A stretch of 21,903 nt of DNA from an uncultured Bacteroidota bacterium. Lineage in GTDB: Bacteria > Bacteroidota > Bacteroidia > UKL13-3. A program made the position numbers and the translations under genes. Positions within the stretch are counted from its first letter, which is position 1. Every line of letters begins with the position of its first letter. The stretch is from positions 1 through 21,903 of the forward strand of contig CAISTO010000444.1 in NCBI GenBank assembly GCA_903888395.1. The letters are read 5' to 3'. The notes below the pieces were generated by a model. The model saw only the letters and a list, made by a program, of their open reading frames with translations, did no database searches and had not been told where the DNA came from. This document shows positions 15,846 through 21,903 of the stretch, piece after piece.

Positions 15846-17273
15846 TTATTTTTTACTGAATACAGCATACTGAACTTCCCTTCCTTTTTTGTCGGTATAA
15901 TTAAAAGTGGTGTCCATTTTTAGTGTGTTGCACTTAGCAAGTTTTTCAAATGGAGTGGCATATTCCACTGGCGAAAACCAATTGTCCCAAATAATTACTT
16001 GGTTTGAATCTATCAGGTTAAAATCTGAAATGTCGTAATACATTTTACAAGATTTTTTGTCAAATGGATCAATGTTTAAAAAGAATGAAATTCCTACATC
16101 AGAAATAATCACTGTTTTGTTAGGATGGTACATTTTTAAATATGGAATCACACTGTTTTTTACAACTTTTTGAGTACTTTCTAGTTCAAAATTTTCAGGT
16201 ATTTTATAAGATGCTGGACTGTTTAAAAAAGGAAAAATTAGGAGCAATAGAATAATTGTGTATTTTGTAAAATTAGCTAATTTAATATTTAATTTTAGCG
16301 TTAGTAATTCAATATAATTAAATCCGTCTAACACAATCATTGCCATTAATGGCATTACAAATACAAACACACGAGATAAACCCATAGAATTAAATATTCC
16401 CAAAGCCCAAAAGCATGAGTGTGCAATAAAAAATGCCATGAAACAACCATATATTAACCACAATTTTTCATTGAAAAAATGTGTTTTAGCGTTGTTTTTA
16501 AACAGAAAATTGATCATAAAAATTCCACCAAGAATGAACAACGAATATTCCACAAAACCCATTTGAAAAAACAGTTGTTCTAAAAAGTGGTACCAAGTTC
16601 CTTTTCCATAAACACTACCAAGGTGAGCATAAGGAATTTTATTAAATACCCACAATAAATCATGGTAATAAAAACTACCTATAACCGACATGATAGCATG
16701 TCCAATTGCTAAGAATGGAATGAATTTTATTTTTTTAGATAAAAATAAATAAATAAAAAATACACCTAAAATGATTAATCCTTCTGAACGAACAAAGGGT
16801 AAAAATGAAATGATAGAAACACCTAAAATGTTTTTGTTTTTAACGATTAAATAAATCGATAACATGAGCATGGCTGCAGACAAGGGCTCTGTTAATCCTG
16901 AAAGCGTTACAGTAACATAAAGTGTAATGGAATATAATATGATAGCAATCCACTGACTATTTTTTGTGTTAAATGTTTGTAGCGTTTTGTAAGTGTAAAT
17001 ACAAGCAATTAAACTCATCAAAATATTGAAAATCATGATGCCTTTAAAGCCCATAAATGTAAAAGGAAATGCAAGCATGGTAAAAACAGGTTTTGCCCAA
17101 TGGTCAAAAAAGTTCTCTGGATGTTGTAATGCAAATTTTGAATATTGGTAATGAAAGGTACTGTCGCCACCACCACCTGTTCCCTCCATGTATAAAGCAA
17201 CACAAACTAATATGGTTGCAATGATGGTAATTGAAGTGTAAAATATTTTTTTTGAATTTAAAAAATCAATCAT
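15846..17273 (-). CDS. Multi-spanning membrane protein, probable GT-C glycosyltransferase (GT39/ArnT-like)
   Basis: The protein has 475 residues. The first helix (about 10-29) is followed by EGTGGGGDSTFHYQYSKFA with Asp37 in the position of the catalytic Asp in the first outside loop of GT-C enzymes, and by DHWAKPVFTMLAFPF (about 58-72), a segment like the (K/P)P.....FPF stretch of the ArnT/PMT group. About ten further helices run to about 350, and a soluble C-terminal domain (about 355-475) lies probably outside the membrane. The donor would be a polyprenyl-phosphate sugar. It is the last gene of the reverse operon, 3 bases after the GT2 gene. Family assignment rests on topology and the Asp loop, so acceptor and sugar are unknown. 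Confidence 0.6.
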   Translation of the reverse strand: MIDFLNSKKIFYTSITIIATILVCVALYMEGTGGGGDSTFHYQYSKFALQHPENFFDHWAKPVFTMLAFPFTFMGFKGIMIFNILMSLIACIYTYKTLQTFNTKNSQWIAIILYSITLYVTVTLSGLTEPLSAAMLMLSIYLIVKNKNILGVSIISFLPFVRSEGLIILGVFFIYLFLSKKIKFIPFLAIGHAIMSVIGSFYYHDLLWVFNKIPYAHLGSVYGKGTWYHFLEQLFFQMGFVEYSLFILGGIFMINFLFKNNAKTHFFNEKLWLIYGCFMAFFIAHSCFWALGIFNSMGLSRVFVFVMPLMAMIVLDGFNYIELLTLKLNIKLANFTKYTIILLLLIFPFLNSPASYKIPENFELESTQKVVKNSVIPYLKMYHPNKTVIISDVGISFFLNIDPFDKKSCKMYYDISDFNLIDSNQVIIWDNWFSPVEYATPFEKLAKCNTLKMDTTFNYTDKKGREVQYAVFSKK

Positions 17274-17276
17274 TTT

Positions 17277-17990
17277 TTACTGTTTAAATAAGCCGTATTT
17301 TATAATACAATAAATAGCCCTAAAACCATCTTTCCAGTTTATTTTTTTTCCTTCGGCATAAGTTCTGCCATAATACGAAATGCCAACTTCATAAATTCTT
17401 ATATTGGGAATTCTACTAATTTTTGCGCTTACTTCTGGCTCAAAACCAAACCTGTTTTCTTTAAATTGTATAGATTTTATAATGTCAGATTTGAATAATT
17501 TATAACATGTTTCCATGTCGGTTAAGTTTAAATTATTAAACATATTACTCATAAAAGTAAGTACAGCATTTCCAATAGAATGCCAGAAAAACAATATTCT
17601 GTGAGGTTTCCCCCCCATAAATCGAGTACCATAAACTACATCTGCAAATCCATCTACTATTGGTTTTAATAAAATATTGTATTCATTTGGGTCATATTCC
17701 AAATCGGCATCTTGAACAATTATATAATCGCCACTTGCTTCTTTTATTCCAGTATGAATAGCTGCTCCTTTTCCTTTGTTAATGGAGTGTTCCACAAATT
17801 TGATGTGAGGATATTTTTCGGCTTTTAATTGAATAATTGTAGCCGCTGTATTGTCTTTTGAACAATCGTTCACTATAATTACTTCTTTTTGTATGTTGTT
17901 TATCAATACTACCTGATCTACTTTTTCAAGTATTTTATGAATAGTTGCTTCTTCATTATAAGCAGGAATGATGATGGAAAGTAATGCCAT
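17277..17990 (-). CDS. Soluble DPM1-like family 2 glycosyltransferase
   Basis: The protein has 237 residues. The motifs are SIIIPAYNEEATIHKILEKV, VIIVNDCSKDNT (37-48), NKGKGAAIHTGIKEASGDYI (71-90), DADLEYDPNEY (94-104) and GTRFMGGKPH (121-130), then the DMETCYKLF and GFEPEVSAKI blocks of dolichyl-phosphate-mannose-synthase-like enzymes. It has no C-terminal membrane helices, unlike the two GtrB-like GT2 enzymes in this window. Such enzymes charge polyprenyl phosphate with a hexose. It sits between two GT-C-like genes (26 bases after one, 3 before the next), so it probably supplies their lipid-linked donor. Residues 125-127 (MGG) are encoded by a run of seven G, unusual in this AT-rich DNA. 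Confidence 0.9.
   Translation of the reverse strand: MALLSIIIPAYNEEATIHKILEKVDQVVLINNIQKEVIIVNDCSKDNTAATIIQLKAEKYPHIKFVEHSINKGKGAAIHTGIKEASGDYIIVQDADLEYDPNEYNILLKPIVDGFADVVYGTRFMGGKPHRILFFWHSIGNAVLTFMSNMFNNLNLTDMETCYKLFKSDIIKSIQFKENRFGFEPEVSAKISRIPNIRIYEVGISYYGRTYAEGKKINWKDGFRAIYCIIKYGLFKQ
17610..17616 (-). repeat. G7 homopolymer inside the DPM1-like glycosyltransferase gene
   Basis: Seven C on the plus strand, read as ATG GGG GGG in the gene (residues 125-127). A change of one base would shift the frame and remove the second half of the enzyme. It is the longest G/C run I noticed in the window. Confidence 0.75.
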
Positions 17991-18016
17991 TTGAAAGTAT
18001 TTTTTTATTTTTTAAA

Positions 18017-19438
18017 TTATTTATCTGATTTTTTATAAAGCTCAATCATGGCATTTTTTTCTTCGAATCGTTTCAATAAAACAATTTTATTATTGGCTAA
18101 TAAACTGTCTAAACCGTTCAAGTTTTCATTCGACACATTCAAAAAATATACATTATTAGAATCATTCATTTGAAGGCCAAGATTAGCAAACTTTTTATCT
18201 ATAAACCCATCATAAGGATTGTCTAACACACAAAACATTAAAAATGGGGCGTAAATTTGTTCCTTAAAATTCGATTTTTGTAAATAGTCAACCATTTTAA
18301 CTTGAACTTTTAACAAGGTGGTATAACTTAAATCTGTGTCACCAAAATTTTTGTTTTCATTACTTCTATAAATATTAATACTGCCTAAAACCACTATGAT
18401 TGAAATGATGGTAATTGCATAATACGATTTTGATATACTGCCAATAAAAATGGCGCAACTTATTAGCATTAATGGAATTACGGCAAAAAGGTAACGCGTA
18501 GAAAAGAAATTGATAGCTGCAAAAAGTGAGAATCCAAGTGTAAGCACAGCAAATGAAATCAATATCATTTGAATCTCTTTTGATAGTTTGTTTTTAAGAT
18601 ATACATATGAAACTATAGCTGTAATTAAAGCAATTAAGTAAATGATATTTCTACCTTGGGAAATAAATAAAATCAAAAAAGAACTTTCCATTTTATGGCC
18701 AATCTCTTTAAAGTCAATCATGTTGGTATGAAGGGGGAAAAACAACCAACCAAATTTTATTTTTTGAAGTATAAAAAAACTGAATCCTGCTAAAAACAGA
18801 CAAGTGATAATTGAAATATTTACTAAAAATTCTTTTTTATTGATTCTTTTTAAATACCATTCTATTCCTGAAATAATAACAAAAGCCGGAATCAAACAAT
18901 AGGCGCTTTCTTTGCTTAAAAGTGCGGTAACTACTGTAATTCCAAATCCAATCCAATGGCGTTTAAAGTAAAACCAAAATGACCAAAGAAATAATAAACC
19001 CAACCAAATTTCACTTAGCAAAAAGGTGCTTTGTGCTAAAAATATTGGCTGAATAAAAACCAATAATGTTGCTAAAAATCCAGTAAAATAGGAATTTGTC
19101 CATTTATAAGTTATCCAATAAACACTGACTAAAAGTATAATTGAAATAATTAAAGGAAATAAATGTGATATAGGTAGGCTATGTCCAAATAATTTCATCC
19201 AAAGTGACGATAAAAAATAAAATACCAACGGATGTCCACGGTATAATTCTGTATGAATGCTGCCTGGCAATAAACTGGGTCCTTTTTCTGCCATTTCTCT
19301 TATTGCAGGTAAATATGACCAAGCTTCATCCCAAAAAAATGGAAGTGACATGGCTTCTAATTTCAATAAAATGAATACAATAATTAATAGAAATAGTAAC
19401 CAATGATAAGGTTGGCTTATAAGTGTTGATTTTTTCAT
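18017..19438 (-). CDS. GT39/ArnT-like GT-C glycosyltransferase (PMT_2 type)
   Basis: The protein has 473 residues from ATG at 19438; a TTG at 19477 would add 13 residues (MKGLKYLFGSYLK) and cannot be excluded. After the first helix (about 12-28), SLPFFWDEAWSYLPAI carries the Asp37-Glu38 pair typical of ArnT/PMT-type GT-C enzymes, followed by ELYRGHPLVFYFLSSLWMKLFG, the segment where these families have H/P-P-L. About 11-12 helices run to about 360, and a C-terminal soluble part of about 100 residues lies on the outer side. It would transfer a sugar from a polyprenyl-phosphate donor to lipid, glycan or protein. It opens the reverse three-gene operon and is divergent from the methyltransferase gene, with 121 bases between the two starts and no clear TAnnTTTG box. 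Confidence 0.75.
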   Translation of the reverse strand: MKKSTLISQPYHWLLFLLIIVFILLKLEAMSLPFFWDEAWSYLPAIREMAEKGPSLLPGSIHTELYRGHPLVFYFLSSLWMKLFGHSLPISHLFPLIISIILLVSVYWITYKWTNSYFTGFLATLLVFIQPIFLAQSTFLLSEIWLGLLFLWSFWFYFKRHWIGFGITVVTALLSKESAYCLIPAFVIISGIEWYLKRINKKEFLVNISIITCLFLAGFSFFILQKIKFGWLFFPLHTNMIDFKEIGHKMESSFLILFISQGRNIIYLIALITAIVSYVYLKNKLSKEIQMILISFAVLTLGFSLFAAINFFSTRYLFAVIPLMLISCAIFIGSISKSYYAITIISIIVVLGSINIYRSNENKNFGDTDLSYTTLLKVQVKMVDYLQKSNFKEQIYAPFLMFCVLDNPYDGFIDKKFANLGLQMNDSNNVYFLNVSNENLNGLDSLLANNKIVLLKRFEEKNAMIELYKKSDK

Positions 19439-19559
19439 TTTTAAATAGCTGCCAAATAAATATTTTAGCCCTTTCAAAGAGTCAATTAAATAAAATAATT
19501 ATTTTTAAGTTGTAATGTTTATCATGCGATAATAAATTAGTAAATTGATTTAAACAACC

Positions 19560-20309
19560 ATGACCCCAGAATACTATAAAGAATATTACCATTTAGAGCG
19601 CAGCAATTGGTGGTTTACAGCCCGTCTAGAAATTTTAAAAAGTCAAATTGAAATAATGTTTCCTCATAAAAACGATTTGAATATTTTAAATATTGGAGTG
19701 GCTACAGGCGCAACTTCTCAAATGCTTGAAATGTTTGGAAAAGTGAAGTCAATAGAATATGATGAGGTTTGCTTTAATTTTGTAAAGGAAAAATTACAAA
19801 TTGATATTGAACAAGGAACTATTTTAGATTTACAGTTTGCAGAAAATTCTTTTGATTTGGTTTGCGCTTTTGATGTAGTTGAACACGTAGAAGACGATCA
19901 ATTAGCAGTAAAAGAAATGATCAGGGTTTGTAAAAGCAAAGGATTTGTGTTTGTAACAGTACCAGCTTTTATGGATTTATGGAGCAAACACGATGAAATT
20001 AATTATCATTTTAAACGATATACCAGCAAAACACTATTGCCACTTTTTGATTCAAATACTGGTAACGTCATTTATCATTCCTACTTTAATACCATTTTGT
20101 TTCTACCTATTTATTTGGTCAGGTGGATAAGTAATAAATTCCCCAAACTATTCAAACGCGATGGAAGTGGTTCCGACCACAGTATGTTTGAATTAGGCTT
20201 TTTAAATAAAGTGCTTTATGCAATATTTTATGCTGAAAATATTTTATTGAAAAGACTTGTAAAATTGCCATTTGGAGTATCATTCATGTTAAGTTTTAAA
20301 AAGAAATAA
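19560..20309 (+). CDS. Class I SAM-dependent methyltransferase
   Basis: The protein has 249 residues. The opening YYHLERSNWWFTAR (9-22) is a pattern common to methyltransferases of polysaccharide loci. Motif I is NILNIGVATGATSQML (41-56), slightly unlike the usual D/E-x-G-x-G-x-G since G-V-A-T-G is present. The acidic residue closing strand 2 is in SIEYDE (64-69), and FDLVCAFDVVEHVEDDQLAVKEM (98-120) covers motif IV. A hydrophobic stretch near 178-192 and a basic C-terminus suggest membrane association. The methyl acceptor is unknown; its place divergent from the GT-C/GT2 operon favours a sugar or lipid-linked glycan. It ends 8 bases from the convergent threonine-synthase-like gene. Confidence 0.85.
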   Translation: MTPEYYKEYYHLERSNWWFTARLEILKSQIEIMFPHKNDLNILNIGVATGATSQMLEMFGKVKSIEYDEVCFNFVKEKLQIDIEQGTILDLQFAENSFDLVCAFDVVEHVEDDQLAVKEMIRVCKSKGFVFVTVPAFMDLWSKHDEINYHFKRYTSKTLLPLFDSNTGNVIYHSYFNTILFLPIYLVRWISNKFPKLFKRDGSGSDHSMFELGFLNKVLYAIFYAENILLKRLVKLPFGVSFMLSFKKK

Positions 20310-20317
20310 CGTCTTAT

Positions 20318-21421
20318 TTAAATCTGTTCAATTAAACTTTTTGATTTCAATCCATGACCACTAAAAAGGGAAACAATGGTTTGGTCTAAACTTCCTTGAA
20401 TATATTTTTCTAAACCAGCAATGGTGGCCGCACTTGTGGGTTCTATATAATTTCCCATGGCTGCTATTTTAATCCAAGCATCTTTTATTTCCGCCTCATT
20501 TACTTTTATAAATGTTCCTTTTGTTTCTTTAACAGCATTTAATATTTGCTTTGCTCTTGGCGCATTGATAATGGCTATGCCTTCGGCAATGGTATTACTG
20601 GAATAGTTATTATCTGAATTTTTTGTATCAAAAAAAGCATCATATAGTGGGCAACAAGTTTCCGTTTGAACAGCAATTATTTTCGGCATTTGATGAATAA
20701 TTCCAGCTTTTAATAACTGACTAAAACCAATAAAACAACCAATAATTAAAGTTCCATTTCCCGCTGGTAATACCAATGAATCTGGACTTTTCCATCCTAA
20801 TTGTTCGCAAACTTCAAAAGCAAAAGTTTTAGTTCCTTCAAAAAACCATGGATTATAACAATGGCTTGCATAATAAATATTTTTTGCAGCTTCCCAAGCA
20901 GCAATTGATGTATCGTTTCTATCGCCTTTTATTTTATTGATCCTTGCTCCGTAAGCCAACATTTGACTTATTTTACTGTTACTAGTATTTTCCGGTAAAA
21001 ATATTTCACAATTTATTTGCGCTTTTGCGGCATAAGCTGCAATGGCACACCCCGCATTCCCGCTGCTATCCTGAACTATTTTTTTAACTCCAAGTTGCTT
21101 TGCTTTACTAATTAAAGTGGTAGCTCCTCTATCTTTATAACTTCCTGTACTAAAAAGCTGTTCATGCTTGATATAAACTTCTTTCCCATTCAGTTTTATT
21201 TTTTCAATGGGTGTAAATCCTTCGTTTAAACTTACAATCCCTTCTTGTTGATTGATCGCTATTGCATCTTCATATCGCCATAAATTTGGATAGGCATTCT
21301 TTATTTTTTGCAAATCAAATTTTGCATCAATTTCTATATCAAGTAAATTTCCATTTGGCGAAATCCAAATAGGTTCATCTATATTAAAACTTTCATTTTT
21401 GTCTTGTTCAATTAATTTCAT
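20318..21421 (-). CDS. Threonine-synthase-like PLP-dependent enzyme (fold type II)
   Basis: The protein has 367 residues from ATG at 21421; the TTG at 21430 would add MLA and lies inside an inverted repeat. The pattern LWRYEDAI (48-55), VSLNEGFTPIEKI (63-75), VYIKHEQLFSTGSYKDRGA (82-100) with Schiff-base Lys96, QDSSGNAGCAIAAYAAK, the phosphate-binding LPAGNGTLIIG and GNYIEPTSAATIAGL is that of threonine synthase type II relatives, which convert O-phosphohomoserine to threonine. The zinc-ribbon cysteines of some archaeal-type enzymes are absent. Bacteroidota usually have a longer, class I ThrC with homoserine genes; none is adjacent, so this may be a paralogue with another substrate (threonine deaminase- or diaminopropionate-type chemistry cannot be excluded). 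No gene symbol is given for that reason. Confidence 0.8.
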   Translation of the reverse strand: MKLIEQDKNESFNIDEPIWISPNGNLLDIEIDAKFDLQKIKNAYPNLWRYEDAIAINQQEGIVSLNEGFTPIEKIKLNGKEVYIKHEQLFSTGSYKDRGATTLISKAKQLGVKKIVQDSSGNAGCAIAAYAAKAQINCEIFLPENTSNSKISQMLAYGARINKIKGDRNDTSIAAWEAAKNIYYASHCYNPWFFEGTKTFAFEVCEQLGWKSPDSLVLPAGNGTLIIGCFIGFSQLLKAGIIHQMPKIIAVQTETCCPLYDAFFDTKNSDNNYSSNTIAEGIAIINAPRAKQILNAVKETKGTFIKVNEAEIKDAWIKIAAMGNYIEPTSAATIAGLEKYIQGSLDQTIVSLFSGHGLKSKSLIEQI

Positions 21422-21423
21422 AG

Positions 21424-21449
21424 CTAACAATTATAACATTTATTGTTAG
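21424..21449. promoter_or_regulatory. Inverted repeat CTAACAAT-N10-ATTGTTAG directly before the threonine-synthase-like gene
   Basis: CTAACAAT (21424-21431) and ATTGTTAG (21442-21449) are exact reverse complements separated by 10 bases, beginning 3 bases upstream of the ATG. The half-site distance is about 1.7 helix turns. It may be an operator for a dimeric regulator or a hairpin in the mRNA leader that covers the start region. Confidence 0.55.
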
Positions 21450-21518
21450 ATTTATTTAAAATTTGTTTAATTATGCACTATTCTAATTTGTTAACAAAAA
21501 ATTTAGAAATAAGCATTT

Positions 21519-21526
21519 TACTTTTG
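21519..21526 (+). promoter_or_regulatory. -7 box TACTTTTG for the adhesin-like gene
   Basis: TACTTTTG is an exact TAnnTTTG match 22 bases before the ATG at 21549, predicting a short leader. No TTG at the usual -33 distance is visible, although one lies at 21488-21490. Confidence 0.55.
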
Positions 21527-21548
21527 AAAGGTAAAAAAAAACAATATT

Positions 21549-21903
21549 ATGAAAATTAAAAGTATACTATTTGTCAATTTTAAAATAAGTTTATTGACTA
21601 TATTCTTGTTTTTTTTATTTTCTAATAATGTAAAAGCAGATCATTTAGTTGGTAGCGATATTAGTTATCAGTGTACTTCTACACCTGGTATATATAAAGT
21701 TTCTTTAAAAATATATAGGGATTGTGCTGGAGCATATATGTGTCCTGGTTGCGCAAGTACTCCCGGAAGTATGTCTGGCTGTACTACAGCAAATGCCTGT
21801 TGTGGATTTAGTAATACCATAATTGGAAAAGATGCGGGATGTGCAGGCGTTAATTTTGGAAGTTTTACTTTATCAGCTGTTATTTCCACAAGCGGATACG
21901 ATA
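21549..21903 (+). CDS. N-terminus of a secreted adhesin-like protein of gliding-motility/T9SS type (partial, 3' end outside window)
   Basis: The frame is open from ATG at 21549 to the window end (118 residues seen). The signal peptide has a basic start and a long hydrophobic core (about 1-31, ending NNVKA). The mature part starts DHLVGSDISYQC, followed by YKVSLKIYRDCAGAYMCPGC and many Cys and Gly residues. This HLVG(G/S)xxxYxC...YRDC opening is one I know from very large Bacteroidota surface proteins that often end in a gliding motility-associated C-terminal (type IX secretion) domain. That C-terminus lies outside the window, so its presence is inference. Cys-rich stretches suggest disulfides. 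A -7 box (21519-21526) lies 22 bases before the start. Confidence 0.75.
   Translation, partial: MKIKSILFVNFKISLLTIFLFFLFSNNVKADHLVGSDISYQCTSTPGIYKVSLKIYRDCAGAYMCPGCASTPGSMSGCTTANACCGFSNTIIGKDAGCAGVNFGSFTLSAVISTSGYD

Noticed and set aside
15830..15860. AATAAA-ATAA-TTTATT hairpin with T-run between the convergent wecE and GT-C genes
   Set aside because: The stem has no G-C pair and such patterns are expected by chance in this AT-rich DNA; at best a weak bidirectional terminator.
21668..21889. 73-codon reverse frame rich in Pro and Ala at the window end
   Set aside because: It lies opposite the well-supported adhesin N-terminus with signal peptide and HLVG domain.
1..21903. CRISPR arrays, tRNA genes, insertion sequences, prophage or defence genes
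   Set aside because: No spaced identical repeats, cloverleaf, transposase or integrase motif was seen in reading both strands.

Overview
The window is low-GC DNA (roughly 30%) from a member of the Bacteroidota. This rests on several signs: -7 boxes of the form TAnnTTTG, few Shine-Dalgarno sequences, CcmF-type cytochrome c maturation, and an N-terminal HLVG...YQC...YRDC domain of the kind found on large secreted adhesins of gliding-motility/T9SS bacteria. I cannot name a genus. All intergenic stretches are under 300 bases, and I found no tRNA, rRNA, CRISPR array, insertion sequence or phage gene.

Layout. Positions 1-141 are the end of an acyl-CoA (glutaryl-CoA-type) dehydrogenase, followed by a strong terminator. 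Then come a secreted two-domain M16 zinc peptidase (366-3329), an intergenic patch with a REP-like repeat, a perfect palindrome and a terminator, a membrane-anchored GT2 glycosyltransferase (3554-4684), and a patch of degenerate 9-bp and 7-bp tandem repeats that runs into the stop codon of a reverse-strand ccmF (4808-7336). Forward genes follow: a small secreted DUF2147 protein, a DPM1/GtrB-like GT2 (8031-8969) and frr (9042-9608).

The second half is an envelope-glycan locus. A forward run (9703-15839) has gaps of 2 and 5 nt and then overlaps of 1 and 10 nt. It encodes a GT51 peptidoglycan glycosyltransferase with a very long AsmA-like N-terminal part, a GT-C-like membrane protein, a GtrB/ArnC-like GT2, a WecD-like N-acetyltransferase and a very clear WecE aminotransferase. 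A reverse run (19438 down to 15846) encodes a GT-C protein, a soluble DPM1-like GT2 and a second GT-C protein. A divergent methyltransferase follows (19560-20309), then a threonine-synthase-like PLP enzyme with an inverted repeat directly before its start, and the beginning of a secreted adhesin-like protein that runs off the end.

How they may work together (inference): WecE and the WecD-like enzyme would make a dTDP-4-acetamido-4,6-dideoxyhexose (Fuc4NAc-type). The GT2 would load it on a polyprenyl phosphate, and the GT-C protein would transfer it outside the inner membrane. This parallels ArnB-ArnC-ArnT logic but with the sugar of the enterobacterial common antigen pathway. Its tight linkage to a GT51 glycosyltransferase is the most unusual point. 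The module is the best candidate here for an undescribed system.
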